This document shows positions 9,690-21,104 of a DNA stretch of 64,000 bases, one piece after another. The stretch comes from Portulaca oleracea (taxonomy: Eukaryota; Streptophyta; Magnoliopsida; Caryophyllales; Portulacaceae). The position numbers and the translations under genes are program-made. The stretch's first letter is position 1, and each line of letters starts with the position of its first letter. The stretch is from the NCBI GenBank assembly GCA_029582165.1, contig CM055883.1:19128501-19192500 (forward strand), read 5' to 3'. Under the pieces are notes generated by a model. That model saw only the letters and a list, made by a program, of their open reading frames with translations, had not been told where the DNA came from and ran no database searches.

Positions 9690-11646
9690 ATGGAAAGCCA
9701 ATCAACTTCAAGACAAGTGGCAGAAGATGGTTATAGCGAGTATACCGCTCCCCCTCCTAAAAGAAGGAAGAAGTCTGCAGTGTGGAAAGAACTCATACAA
9801 GGCACGAATGCACAAGGTGAGCCAACTGCTACATATAAACATTGTAAGATTGCTTTGTGTGCTGCTACAGGAAGTGGCACTTCTCATATGAAGAGGCACC
9901 TAGATAGATGTCCTTTAAGACCTACTTGGTATGTTCCTAGTGAGGGAGGTAGTGATGATGATGGAGCATTCGTTTTTAACATGTCTGAGCTTAGGAAACA
10001 AATTGTGCTCTATATTGTAGAAGGGACCCATTCGTTTACTACTGTTGAGGAGCTTGGTTTTAGGCGAATGATATCTGCAGCTAACCCAAACTTTGTGTCG
10101 TTTAGTCGTTCCACGGCTAAAAGGGAGTTATTGTCTATGTTTGTGGAGGAAAGAGAGAAGGTGAAGGACATGGTAATGAAATCTCCTGGTAGGATTTGCT
10201 TGACCACTGATAATTGGAAGTCTAACCATGCTCACCAACACTACATTTGCATCACTGCACATTTTGTGGATATTGATTGGAAGCTGCAAAAGAGAATTCT
10301 TAGGTTTAGAGCTTTTGGCGCCTCCTTATGATGGCCAAAGCTTAGCAAGTGAGATCTTTTTGTTTCTTAGTCAGTGGGGAATTGTGGATAAGATACTCTC
10401 AATCACTGTGGATAACGCTAGATACAATGATGTGATGATTTCTAGTCTCAAAAGAAGTCTTATGCCTAGAAACGGGTTAGTTTGTGGTGGTGCGTTTTTC
10501 CACATAAGGTGTTGTGCGCACATCTTGAATCTCATTGTGCAAATGGGCTTGAATATGATCAGTGATACACTAGATAAGATTCGAGGGCTAGTGAAAGTGT
10601 TACTTAAATCTTCTCAAAGAAGTAAGGAGTTTTACGATAATGCTGAAAAGGTTTTCCACCTAGATGTGAAAAGGAAGTTAAACCTAGACATGCAAGTCCG
10701 TTGGAATTCAACATACAAGATGTTGGACAATGTCTTGTATTATAAGGATGTGTTTGTGTATCTTTTGTCAACGGATTCACCATTGAAAGCTCATGTACCC
10801 TTAGAAAATGAGTGGGAGAAGGTGGTTGTAATACATAAGTTTCTCAAGTTGTTCTACGAAGTGACGTGCATGTTTAGCGCCACTAAGACTCCGACTTCGA
10901 ACTTGTATTTTAAAGGCGCTTGGTTGATTCATTGTCGGTTGCTTGAGGCAACTCAAAGTCCTCATGACTACTTAGCTATCATGGCAAATCAAATGCTTGT
11001 CAAGTTTGACAAATATTGGTCTGAGTATAATTTATATTTGTCTTGTGCTGCTATCCTTGATCCAAGGTTTAAAGTTAAATTTGTCGAGTATTGTTTCACG
11101 AAGTTGCTTAATTCTCCTGATGAAGTCACAAGGCGGGTTGATAATGTGTTAGTCGCTTTGCGTACATTGTATGATGAATACACACAACAACCAGTGTCAG
11201 TTTCACCGGTTGTCTCCTCTGCTCCTCTTACTAGTGGCCTTGGAGATGAATATTTTGAGGATTACAATAGTTTTCAAGGTAGAAGTTCTAGGTCACAAGC
11301 TGGACGATCACATCTTGATTTGTACTTAGAGGAGTTACCTCTTGATAGGAACTCAGAGATAGATGTTTTGAAGTTTTGGTATGGAAATTCAGTAAGATTT
11401 CCCGAGCTTTCTACTATGGCAAGGGATTTATTAACCATACCGTGTGCTTTGTGGCAGTCTGCCTTTAGTGTTGGTGGAAAAACCATCTCTCCTACCCGTA
11501 GTGCACTTAAGCCCAAGACTGTGCAAGCACTGGTATGTCTTCAAGACTGGCGGCAGGCAGAATATGATGTGATGGCAGCGGCGACAATTGATGATGATAC
11601 GGACGAGGAGGTGGATGATGAGGATGACACAAGTCACTATTTTTAG
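9690..11646 (+). pseudogene. hAT-family transposase with one frameshift
   Basis: The ATG at 9690 (MESQSTSRQ) begins a protein of about 650 residues. An N-terminal BED-type zinc finger (VWKELIQG, then KHCKIAL and HMKRHLDRC) has a Tyr where the first Cys is expected. The RNase-H-like core shows LTTDNWKSNH and ITVDNARYND, and the central segment has CCAHILNLIVQ and RWNSTYKMLDN. The C-terminal hAT dimerisation region contains LDLYLEELPLDR, LKFWYGNSVRFPELSTMARD, SAFSVGGKTISPTRS and LKPKTVQALVCLQDW. Near 10303-10310 the frame shifts by one base between ILRF and LLAPPYDG, so no single ORF spans the core. The stretch before SAFS is shorter than usual and has Gln where relatives carry Glu. The protein ends in an acidic Asp/Glu tail. 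It is probably inactive. Confidence 0.88.
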
Positions 11647-12115
11647 GTAATTCCTTTGGTATTATAAAATATGTTAATTTATTTCAATTATGATTGGATG
11701 AATTGTCCCTAATTTTTGAAATTTTTCTTTGGACAGGGTTTGTTCTTTTTCTCGGTCAATCAATCTAATATATTCATTATAAAAGATTGAGTTTTTGGTC
11801 CTACTCGGTGTTTGAAGTCTTTGATCACACAAAGGTTTATTTTTTTAATGTTTCATTCAAAGTTTTTGTATTTTGGGTTGAATTGCCTAGTAATCCCTTA
11901 TAATGTGTAAAAATTGTTGTCCAGGTTATTTTGCCAGTTCATGAAGTTCTCAAGAATATCAATCAAGTTTATCAAGAATATACAATTAGCTATTTCGGAT
12001 GTAATTATGTCATTTTGGATATAATTTTGGTCCTACTATTTGCGATATGATTATGTAATTTTGGTTCTACTATTTTGGATATAATTATGTGGATATTAAA
12101 AAAAGGGGGGAGTAG

Positions 12116-12310
12116 AAAGTTCAAGCATCAGGAAAAAAAAATCAGATTTTAATAGCATGAAAAAAATCTGATTTTAATAGTTGGAAAAAAAAATCAATTT
12201 TTTATAATAGGAAAAAAATCATATTATAATAGTAGGAAAAAAACAGATTGTAATAGCAAGAAAATAACTGATTTTAATAATAGGAAAAATAAAATCATCC
12301 AATCAAAAAA
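12116..12310 (+). repeat. AT-rich subterminal repeats of the hAT element
   Basis: About six degenerate copies of a unit near 27 bp, with a core like AAAAAATCTGATTTTAATAG, precede the right terminus by about 200 bases. hAT transposases commonly bind short subterminal repeats. That role is inferred here from position only. Confidence 0.6.
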
Positions 12311-12506
12311 AAATCAGTTTTAAATTTTAAATAATAAACAGCAGCAACAAAAAATCAAATGTAAATGGGTGGGTCATGGACGGATCAGGATCAGTTGCCC
12401 CATGATTGACCTTACTCCTTGTATCAAAAATGTTGACCCGACCCTAGCCCATAAGGGTAAAGGGTCGGCCCTAACCTGGCCCAACCCAGGCCATTGCCCA
12501 CCTCTA

Positions 12507-12514
12507 TTGTCCAA
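12507..12514. repeat. right 8-bp target site duplication of the hAT element
   Basis: TTGTCCAA, identical to 8333-8340, directly follows the right terminus. The Athila RNase H coding sequence resumes at once (minus strand CDASDFAIGVVFGQ). Confidence 0.9.
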
Positions 12515-14339
12515 AGACCACACCTATGGCAAAGTCGGAGGCATCGCACATCAACTCAAACGGTTACCCCCATGTAGGGGGTTTAAGAATAGGAGGTGAT
12601 ATCAAGGCATCTTTAAGCGTGTTAAAGACCTTCAAGGACACATCAGTAAAATCAAAAGTCACCTCTTTGGCCAATAAAGCTGAAAGGGCCTTGGCGATCT
12701 TACCAAAAGTCACGAATGAATCGACGATAAAATTCAGCATGTCCTAAGAAAGACCTAACGTCCTTCACACAAGTGCGGGGGGGGGGGGGGTCAAGTTCCT
12801 AACTAGGTCAATCTTCGCTTTATCCACTTCGATTCCATCCTTTGAAATCACGTGGCCCAAGACTATCCCCTTTCGTACCATAAAATGGCACTTTTCCCAG
12901 TTTAAAGTCAAATGTTTCTCTTGGCACCGACTCAAGACTCGACTCAAGTTGGACAAACAATCATCAAAAGTTGTGCCAAATACAGAAAAATCATCTATGA
13001 AGATCTCTACACAGTCTGAGAAAATATACACCATGCACCGCTGAAAAGTAGCGGGGGCGTTGCAAAGTCCGAAGGGCTTCCTATGGAAAGCAAACGTGCC
13101 AAATGGGCATGTAAAAGTAGTCTTCTCCGGATCACATGGGGCTATGGAAATTTGAGTATACCCCGAATACCATCTAAAAAACAAAAGTAATCATGCCCTG
13201 CCAACTTCTCTAGCATCTGATCCATGAAGGGTAAAGGGAAATGGTCCTTTCTCGTGGCCTTATTGAGCTTTCTATAATCAATGCACACTCTCCATCCTGA
13301 AGGTACGCAGGTTGACACTAACTCACCCCTCTCATTCTCCACAATTGTCAACCCCGCCTGTTTTGGGACCACATGTATGGGACTCACCCATTTGCTATCG
13401 GAAATCGGGTATATGATATCATCGTCTAACCACTTCAAAATTTCCTTCTTGACCACTTCTTTCATTTGGGGGTTAAGCCTTCTCAAAGGATCCCTATGGG
13501 CCACACTATCGTCTTCCAAATATATCCTATGTTGCACAATGGATGGACTGATTCCCCTAATTTCTCCAAGTGTCCACCCCAAAGCCCCCTTATTCAACCT
13601 AAGGACATCAACTAGTTGGTTCTCTTGATCCCTATCTAGGTCAAAAGCAATAATAACCGGATAGGTTTCACTAGGGCCAAGGAACACATACTTAAGCTCA
13701 GATCGAAGGGGCTTTAGTTCTAGAGTTTTGGAAGATGGTGGCTCTGGCTCTACGGATTTAGGCACGTTTTGAGAAGCAAACAATGATTCATACAACAATT
13801 CACCGTCAAAAACATCAAAGTCACATAATGAAGTCACACAATCTGGATCAATCCATAGCTCAGCAAGCTCATCCACACAAGAAACATCACTAAGGTCAGA
13901 ATGGGCACTATCCTCAAAGTCACTCACCCTGTTCAAAGCTCTACACTCTTGCTCCTCAAAGCCTAAGGGAGACTTTTGCAAATCAAAGATATTTAGTTCC
14001 ATAGTCAGATTCCCAAAAGTCAATTTCATTCTTCCATCTTTACAGTTAATCCAGGCATTAGAAGTTGCAAGGAAAGGGCGGCCTAGAATAACAGGGATTT
14101 CATCTCTAGTACTCTGAGTTCTAGCAGTTTCTAGCACTACAAAATCAACTGGAAACACAAATTCCCCAACCTTGATCAGAACGTCTTCCACTACCCCACT
14201 TAGGTACCTTAGCGGATCTATCAGCCAGTTGTAATATCATTCTAGTAGGCTTTAATTCCCCTAATCCCAACATCTCATAAACATGTACTGGCAACATATT
14301 CACGCTGGCTCCTAGGTCAAGCAATGCCCTTTCTATCAA
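12507..14339 (-). pseudogene. Athila-like pol 5' part: protease, RT, start of RNase H
   Basis: Read leftward on the minus strand, the aspartic protease appears first (ALLDLGASVNMLP, with LDLGAS as the active-site motif, then VILGRPFLATSNAWI). The RT follows with ILKWLDDDIIYPISDSKWVS, GWRVCIDYRKLNKATRKDHF, PLPFMDQMLEKL, TFQRCMV and the catalytic FIDDFSVFG, then LGHVISKDGIEVD. The connection and start of RNase H run to the hAT insertion. The frame is broken near 14190, near 13165-13185, at a run of at least 11 G/C bases near 12780-12790, and again near 12680. The order and motifs fit Athila-type gypsy pol. The two RT aspartates survive, but the polyprotein cannot be translated as one piece. Confidence 0.85.
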
Positions 14340-14539
14340 ACTATCACCTATGGTAATAGAGATAGTGGGTCATCCAGGGTCCTTGTACTTAATAGGCATT
14401 TGGTTCAACAAGATAGAACTCACATTCGTAGCTAGGAAAGCCTTCTTGGGCACCTGGGTAGCCCTTTTGGTAGTACAAAGCTCCTTAAGGAAGCGGGCAT
14501 ATGGGGGAATTTGCTGAATAGCATCCAAAAGAGGGATGT

Positions 14540-16325
14540 TCACCTTAACCTAGAAAAAATCTCCCTAATTTTGTCCAGAAATTTTTGGTCTTTGCTCCCC
14601 CTTAACCTCTGAGGGTAAGGTGGAGGGGGTTTGTAAGCCCCTTGGGATGGTGGACTAGTCATAGGGTTGGTTTTAGACACGGTTTCGGTGCGAGGAGGCT
14701 CAACTGTAACAATTGGCCTCGCTCCATCTGACTCATCATCAACATGCTCATCAAAAGATTTATCAGTCAAAGTCTTTTCATTACACACATCAGAAGATTT
14801 CAGTTGCACTTGATTATCTATCTCTTTCCCAAAACGAAGAGTAATAACCGCATTCAGTCCTCTTACCTGACTAGGGTCAATAGATGATGAACCTGAGGCT
14901 TGCCCTGCGGGGTTTGCCTCAGGTTGTCCAGGAAAACTTCCCCTATCTCTATTACACAACATTAACTAAGAAAAGTGCTCACTCATTTGTTTCATCATTC
15001 TCTCCGATACTTGCTCCACAGCACTACTAACAGAATTCTGAAAATTATTCTAGACATTCTTTATACTATTCTCTATTTCTCTAAACCTCCTCTCTTGCCT
15101 ATCTTGCTTATCCTCACTAGGGTAGGTGGAGGTCGGGTTTGGGCAATCTGGGGTTGGATAGTTTGCCCTCGAGGTGCTTGATAAGCAACCTGAGGTGGTG
15201 GTCTAGTCTGGACTTGAGGTTGCTGAGGGAGAGGTTGGTTTCCTTGGAAACCTCCTCCTTGGTGAATTGGTGGCCTCAAAACATTTTTATTGTCAGGTCC
15301 ATAAGACAAGAAAGGATGTTTTTGCACCCCGGGATATTGGTAGGACCGGTACTGATTGAACATCGCATTCACATTTTCCACATTCAAAGTCATATGTTGG
15401 CATGTTGCACATACAAAGGACAATTAGCATAGACATGATCTGGTCCTTGACACCAAGCACATATCACTTGAGATTGAGGGGTCGGGGAAATAGGTCGTTC
15501 TAAAGCACTCACTTGTGCACAAGGTTGGGTTTTAGCGGACACGAGTTGTTGAGCTAGGGTTTTGATCATGTTTTCTAGGGAAGCAAACCTAGCCTCATAT
15601 CCGGTGGTCTCACTAACTGCGTGAACCCCCCCTCTTGCATTGGACAATTGTGCTCCTATGGACTCATCCCTTGTATTCCCCCATTGCATCACCCTCTCTG
15701 ACATACTCTCCAAAAAGTCCCAAGCTTCCTCTGCAGTTTTGTCCATAAATCGCTCTTGACACATAGACTCTAAGGTTACTCGAGTTTCCTGATCCACTCC
15801 TTCATACACTATTTGGCACAGTCTCTCTAGGTCAAACCCATGGTGGGGAAATTGAGACAAAAGATTCTTAAACCGCTCAAAAGCTTTCCAATAGGGCTCC
15901 CCCTTATCCTGTCTAAACTTCAAGATGGAATTCCTCATTTAAACCGCCATAGAATTCGGGAAGTACCTCTTCATAAATACTTTTACGAAACTATCCCATG
16001 AGTATATGGATCCCGGTTTGATACTATACATCCACCTCTTTGCAGAATCTCGTAGGGAAAAGGGCAAATATTTCAGCAGAACATAATCTAAGGGTACCCC
16101 TGGTTGTGTGACCATACTAAGATACTCCTTATACTCCGCTGTCTAGATAAGCGCTAACCCCGTCCCAGTAAATAAAGGCAGATTTTGGGTATGATAATGT
16201 CGAGGGTCAAAAGTAACTCCCTGAGGTAGGGCCGGTAGAACAAAACATGATGGAGGCGGGTCATAAGATGGATAGAGCTGGTCACTCAAGGTCACCCTCG
16301 GTTCTTCGTCACCCATGTTAGGCAA
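14540..16325 (-). pseudogene. Athila-like gag
   Basis: From MPNMGDEEPRVTLSD at 16325 the minus strand encodes a plant gypsy gag. It runs through SLRDSAKRWMYSIKPGSI and SWDSFVKVFMKRYFP, then FRQDKGEPYWKAFERFK, CQERFMDKTAEEAWDFLESM, and one zinc knuckle CAWCQGPDHVYANC of the C-x2-C-x4-H-x4-C form. A Pro/Gln-rich linker follows, then the AVITLRFGKEI segment leading to the protease. Stops near 16143 and 15938 and frame changes near 15400 and 15070 divide it. The start was chosen because the retrotransposon gag homology begins there, about 210 bases from the primer site. Confidence 0.8.
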
Positions 16326-16536
16326 GTCGACTCAAGGTGTCACTACCCTAACCAGTCTATTGGTTTCCGGTATTCGAACCCATCCTATCGAATGATGCAC
16401 TTTCTCTCTTTTTGTTGGTTTTTCTATTTTTTTCAATTTTTAGGGATTTTAAAACATAACTCTAATCAAGCAAAGCAATTAAACTATTCACACTATGCAC
16501 AAACAAACCAAGCTCCTAAACTCCCAAATAACGCCA

Positions 16537-16553
16537 TCCCCGGCAACGGCGCC
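16537..16553 (-). promoter_or_regulatory. primer binding site complementary to tRNA-Asp
   Basis: On the minus strand TGGCGCCGTTGCCGGGG starts two bases after the LTR end. It is the complement of the 3' end of plant tRNA-Asp (CCCGGCAACGGCGCCA), the usual primer of Athila-like elements. Confidence 0.85.
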
Positions 16554-16555
16554 AT

Positions 16556-17782
16556 TGTTCGGTTATAATAATTGTGGTTTTAAGTACGGATTGTCGATCT
16601 CAGGGACGGGTGTCTGGTATGCTTAGGATTAAGGTTTGTATAAGTTTTTCCAAAGACAGAAAGCGGTAAATTATGTAAAAGTAAGCAATAAATCGATCCT
16701 AGGTATGCATAATAACAATCAACAACCAAACGCAATAAAGGCAAGTCACAAGAAAGCATTAAACAAGAATTAATTAACACTAAAAACCGTCAAGTATACT
16801 AAAACAAAAGCAATAAAAGGAAGGAAATTATACCTTTGATGACCGAATGCTCCTATCTTCTACTTTAGCTCGATTCTCCCCCGAACAAACAAGAAAATTG
16901 TGACTTGAATTACTAAGAATCCCCAAATTCCCACTATGAGTGAAATTTGTGACCCTTAGCCCTCCTCCTCACTAAAAATGGATTGGATTGTGGCTAACTT
17001 AATCATCAAAACAAGAAATACTAAAATGAAAGCATAAACGAGCAAGAAAAGATGAAGAAAACTCTGAAATTGATTGATTGAAGATGAACACAAAGTAGCT
17101 TGGAGAACAAGACAATGAAAACCTAAGAGAGAGAAAGTAGAGAACAACTTGGAAAACAATAAAACTAGGTAAAACAATAGAAAGCTAAAAACTAACTGCT
17201 AATGAAATCGTAGCTAAGAGTATTTATATTGAGCCCAATTTGTTACACAAAACGCAGCATTTCAATCCTAAACTAAACGCAGAAAATCAGAGTGGCTCGG
17301 GCGAGCCAGGCTTCTAGTCTGTTGCACCATGTCTTCTTGGCAGCTTTTCTTCGGCAGCTCGGATGATAGGCTCGGGCGAGTCACTGCAGGTGCTCGGTCG
17401 AGCAGTCCCTCTGGTCACTCCTTGCCTTAGCCAATATTTCAGCATCTTCATGGAGGCTCACAGAGGTATGGCTCAACCGAGCCAGAATGTTGCTCGGGCG
17501 AGCCAGCCTTCTGTTTCACTTCTTCTTGGCTCAGCTTAGGTCGGCAAGTCTGCTAATTTTCTAGCAGCTTGACTCGAGCAAGCCAGGATATGACTCGGGC
17601 GAGTCATCCTGCTGCCCCTTCCTCTACTTGATGAGTTTTGCTCCGTTTTGGCTCCATTTTGGGTCAATCTCTTATTTTCCTACAAAACTAGAAAAACCTC
17701 ATAAGTAACATGAAACACGGGGTTAGAACATCAAAAAACACCCTAATAAAGAGAAGAATTCGGCTCGAAACGAGACCGAACA
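16556..17782 (-). repeat. 5' LTR of the Athila-like element (1227 bp)
   Basis: On the plus strand it begins TGTTCGGT and ends ACCGAACA, a perfect 8-bp terminal inverted repeat. The left end lies two bases from the primer site. Bases 17158-17313 are repeated at 1259-1414. The segment 17295-17620 holds several GCTCG/CGAGC palindromes like those in the pol-ORF spacer. Confidence 0.88.
17295..17620. repeat. GCTCG/CGAGC palindrome cluster inside the LTR
   Basis: Palindromes and near-palindromes of the form GCTCGNNCGAGC occur at 17295, 17392, 17471 and 17492, with degenerate copies (for example GACTCGGGCGAGTC) up to about 17610. They match the motif array at 5641-6035. Confidence 0.7.
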
Positions 17783-19920
17783 GCCGGTGAATTTTTAAAC
17801 ATATTTTTAAGACAATTGTGGTTGACTGCAACTATATTTTTATTTATGCAAACTTAAATGACAAATTTTCTTTTTGGGATGCATTGTTGGGCATAAAAGA
17901 GTTTCCTTTTGTATCAATTTCACAAAAAAATAGTCTTGTACGCATTTTGACTGAACTTTTAGTAAGATTATTTTGCATGAATGTTGTCCATTTTTTAAAA
18001 GGGCTCCAATCTACAAATTAGTCTACCATATTACCCGAGGCCCCTAAAATATCAGGACCGGGCCTGTATGCAAGTGTAGATTGTCTGGTGAGTGGGATCC
18101 TCCACCTTGCTCCGATGCTCCGGATTCTTTAATTTAAACTGATTTTATGTGAGAGTATCCTTAGGACATTTTGTTTCTATTTCTTTAATAGCAGAGAGGA
18201 TCTTCCGGTAGTTATATAATGATAACATCTTATACTGATAAATACCCAAGCGATCTCCCAAACTGTAAAAATGCCCTTGATGTTACAAACTGTAAAAATA
18301 CCATTGATTTCTTCTGGAATCAACTTTAGAATATATAAAAGGGTATGTTAAAGGTAATACTTACAGTAGGAGGATATGTTCAAAATAATTTTATAGTCTC
18401 CAAGTATGTAGGGTTGCCAAAAATTAGTCCAACTCGAAAATCAGCTACGTTCGACCCAGAAAAAATCGGCTACATTCATAGATTTTGTGTTTGAATTCCG
18501 ACATTAATTGATTTTTCTGAGTATAGACGCAACCGTTTTTGTTTTTTTTTTAAAAAAATTTCAAGTGAATTGATCAACCTAAAATAAACTTTAAAAAATA
18601 GGTAACAATAAGAAAAAAAAAATCAAGTGAAATATGTATCCAAAGAAAATGTCACTGCACATACTGAAGCTTTGATGGTTTGTACATAAACATAAACTGA
18701 TCCAGCGGCGGATCTCGACCATTTAATTAAGGGTGGCCAATATACTTTTATTTTATATGATAAGCATAAAATTCATAATTTTTAATTCCAAATTATACTA
18801 ATTTATTAATTTTTTTTGGAGTTAACGGTGGCCGTTGCCGTTGCCCAGGGTCCCCAAGTGGACTGATCATATATGTAACAGACCAGAAAATGTAGTTGAT
18901 GTTACTGCTCCTTAGATCCACTGTCATGTCACTTTGTATTGCACAATTTATTTCCTTGGTAGGGATCCCAATTTAGCACCTTGGTTGATTCGGATTTGGT
19001 GCTTGTTAGTGATGTAATGAAAATTTGCACATGTTGCATTCAGTCTGCTAGATCGCTTTATTGACATTTTTCTGTGGAATTTGGTTGCTTTCTCCATTGT
19101 TCCAGAGCTCCGTTCCTTGAGAATTTTTCCTACTGCTTCTTTTCAGTCTTCAGATTTGATGATATTGGTCATGTTGAATTAATAATGGTACTGAAATTCC
19201 ATTTTTATTGCAATTTTCCAATCCGTTAACATTTCTTTGTGAATTTTGCTTATTTTGTTCCTTTTTTGTACAAGTTCCGTCAAAGAACCCTATTTTTAGT
19301 TTCTAATTTGTTCATTAATCAAAAATTGGGTAATTGAGTCTTTTTAATTTACATTTGGAATTAGGACTGCTTGATAATAGAAAGACAATAATCTTTGAAT
19401 GGATTGCTGCTAAGGTCTAGGCATTTTGGACTTGTTCGTATATCATTCATTGCATTATATTATATTCATACCAAGAGAGCTTCCGTTGCTTTGTTCCATC
19501 GAGAATGAGTGAGTGAATGTTGTAGCATTTGCGTTTTCATTTTTTGTTGCAATAAGAATCGTGATTGACTAGTTCATAGTGGAGATATTACAGGTTCTAA
19601 AATTACAAGTGCAGCAATGAAATGGCTATTGTAAAGATAGAGTTTAGTGTTTGTTCAATGGTGCAGAAGTGTGTAAATGTGCATAAGTTGCGTTTGATAT
19701 CACATTCTGATGTCCTTGCTCGATTGTTTCATTCAATTATTTGGTAGACTATCTATTACATCTTTCTGTTATCATGGCGGTTCTTCTTGAATTGTTTATC
19801 GCATTTTTTTTTTGTTTGCTATATTTTTATGATACCTGCAAGAACATCTTCAAGTCTGATAGAATCACATTCTCAGGGAAAAAAGAAAAAGAACTAATAT
19901 CCAACCACAGTGTTCTGCAA
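17783..19920. other. AT-rich non-coding stretch
   Basis: I see no gene supported by homology. The DNA is AT-rich with many stops in all frames. A segment near 18700-18850 (AGCGGCGGATCTCGACC to GGTGGCCGTTGCC) resembles generic plant repeat debris. Some of the right part must belong to the Helitron ending at 19950, but its 5' end was not located. Confidence 0.4.
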
Positions 19921-19950
19921 CCCGTGGTTTGCACGGGCATGTGCACCTAG
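19921..19950 (+). mobile_element. 3' end of a Helitron (plus strand)
   Basis: A hairpin CCCGTG-GTTT-GCACGGG is followed nine bases later by CTAG and then T. This is the canonical Helitron 3' signature (GC-rich stem-loop, then CTRR, inserted before T). The element extends leftward; its TC 5' end was not found with confidence. Confidence 0.55.
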
Positions 19951-20400
19951 TATAGATTGAACAGACGAAAAAAATCGTCAGATTGCTTGCATCACATGAT
20001 TGTGGAATAACAGAGTCCAGACCGCTCTGATAATTTTGTATGTGAATGTAACCCAAACCTTGAGAACAACCATTTCGTAGTAAACCAAAATTTAGATTTA
20101 AAGAGCATTTCTTGTCCTAGTTACCTTAACTAAAAGTTTCCTAGTAATTGCCTGCAAAAACCTTGAGCCTATCTGGCCATTTACATCACAAAGCCACCAA
20201 CCAGCAAGTCCTGCACTACAACTACCAGTATACAGTAAGCATACTAGAGCCTACATCATCAAAAGTCTGCCTCAAAATTCATAACAGTTTACTCAGGATA
20301 AATGGGACAAACCTCAATATTAACGTTGCAGGGAAGTTTAAGATTGAATTCAAACTAGCATCCACAAAGGGATTTGGGTCGATTTCTGTAGCATGCATAC

Positions 20401-20572
20401 CTGTATAGACTCTCAGAAAACACCAACACCTTGGATGTTACAATTGGGCATGGCTGAACCTCCTTTGTCATCGTTTGCTTTGCTCTTTCTCGGCAACTTT
20501 CAGTGGGGCCACTTTGCCCGCAAACTTTTAGTTCTTCACTTGCAAATTCACTGCTTCCCTTGTCACCTTGAC
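20401..20572 (-). CDS. possible internal exon of unknown gene
   Basis: On the minus strand a pyrimidine-rich tract ends in AG just before 20572. An open stretch then encodes GQGDKGSSEFASEELKVC, then GPTESCRERAKQTMTKEV and KVLVFSESLYR. A GT donor (AG|GTATGC) follows at 20400. The 172-bp length gives consistent phases (in 1, out 2). The product is not recognised. It may be a downstream exon of the DCD gene on the same strand, separated by repeat-filled introns, or a fragment carried by a Helitron. Confidence 0.3.
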
Positions 20573-20658
20573 CTTCAACAATAAAAATCGTATATTGTAC
20601 AATGTCCATATGAACAAAGGAAAGTTGGGGACAAAAAAAAATGAAAGGTGAACGTGTT

Positions 20659-20802
20659 ACCGATGAGGGGCAAGTTCCATACCTTGATCTATAAACAGGA
20701 AACTCATCCCAAAACACTTTTTATCAGGGGGGAAAAACCATTTGATCTATAAACCCTTCATCGATAGCCCATACTACCGATGAGGGGCAAGTTCCATACC
20801 TT
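20659..20802. repeat. direct repeats 117 bp apart
   Basis: ACCGATGAGGGGCAAGTTCC followed by ATACCTTG occurs at 20659 and again at 20776. TTGATCTATAAAC is likewise duplicated near 20684 and 20733. This is an imperfect local duplication in the presumed intron upstream of the possible exon at 20401-20572. Confidence 0.65.
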
Positions 20803-21104
20803 GCAATGATATAGGACCACAACAGGACGCTTGCTGTGGTGGTCAACATAAATACAAATTTAATCCAGACTGATGGCATTCAAACTCAAGAGTTACTTAA
20901 ATACAGCAAGAGTCAAGAGTCATCCAAAATCATTTCAAACACAGATGGAGGTCAAGAAAGTCCTAAACATTGCCAACTTAGGAAGCCACTGCTCCACCCA
21001 AGAGTTTTCACCAAGTCCCCCAAGGATTAAACTCGAAGGACAGAATGTACATCTGACTAATCCAAGTAGAGTGTATTAGCTTAGCTTTCCAGACAACATA
21101 GTTT

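Larger units (their letters stand above)
8341..12506 (+). mobile_element. hAT DNA transposon, 4166 bp, inserted in the Athila RNase H
   Basis: The terminal inverted repeats are TATAGGTGGGCAATGG on the left and, read in reverse on the right, TAGAGGTGGGCAATGG (one mismatch in 16). They are flanked by the perfect 8-bp duplication TTGTCCAA, the size expected for hAT. Inside, in order, are a leader with TTAGGG-type repeats, an ORF resembling a B3 domain fragment (8922-9167), a transposase gene with one frameshift (9690-11646), and an AT-rich 3' subterminal region with short repeats. Intact flanks make this younger than the Athila copy. The transposase lesions suggest it no longer moves autonomously. 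Confidence 0.92.
1259..17782 (-). mobile_element. Athila-like Ty3/gypsy retrotransposon, decayed, with a nested hAT
   Basis: Read on the minus strand, the order is 5' LTR (17782-16556), tRNA-Asp primer site, gag, protease, RT, RNase H, integrase, spacer, an extra ORF, a long 3' non-coding region and a truncated 3' LTR remnant (1414-1259). The integrase after RT/RNase H marks Ty3/gypsy order. The LDLGAS protease motif, the tRNA-Asp primer site, the extra post-pol ORF and the length (about 12.4 kb without the insert) fit the Athila lineage. Every ORF is broken by stops or frameshifts, so the element is inactive. The left LTR is truncated, so no target duplication can be compared. Alignment by eye of the 155-bp LTR overlap shows about six substitutions and one 6-bp gap. 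Confidence 0.85.

Noticed and set aside
17818..18021. 67-codon ORF as a transposase fragment
   Set aside because: No motif could be recognised; length and composition are within chance for AT-rich DNA.
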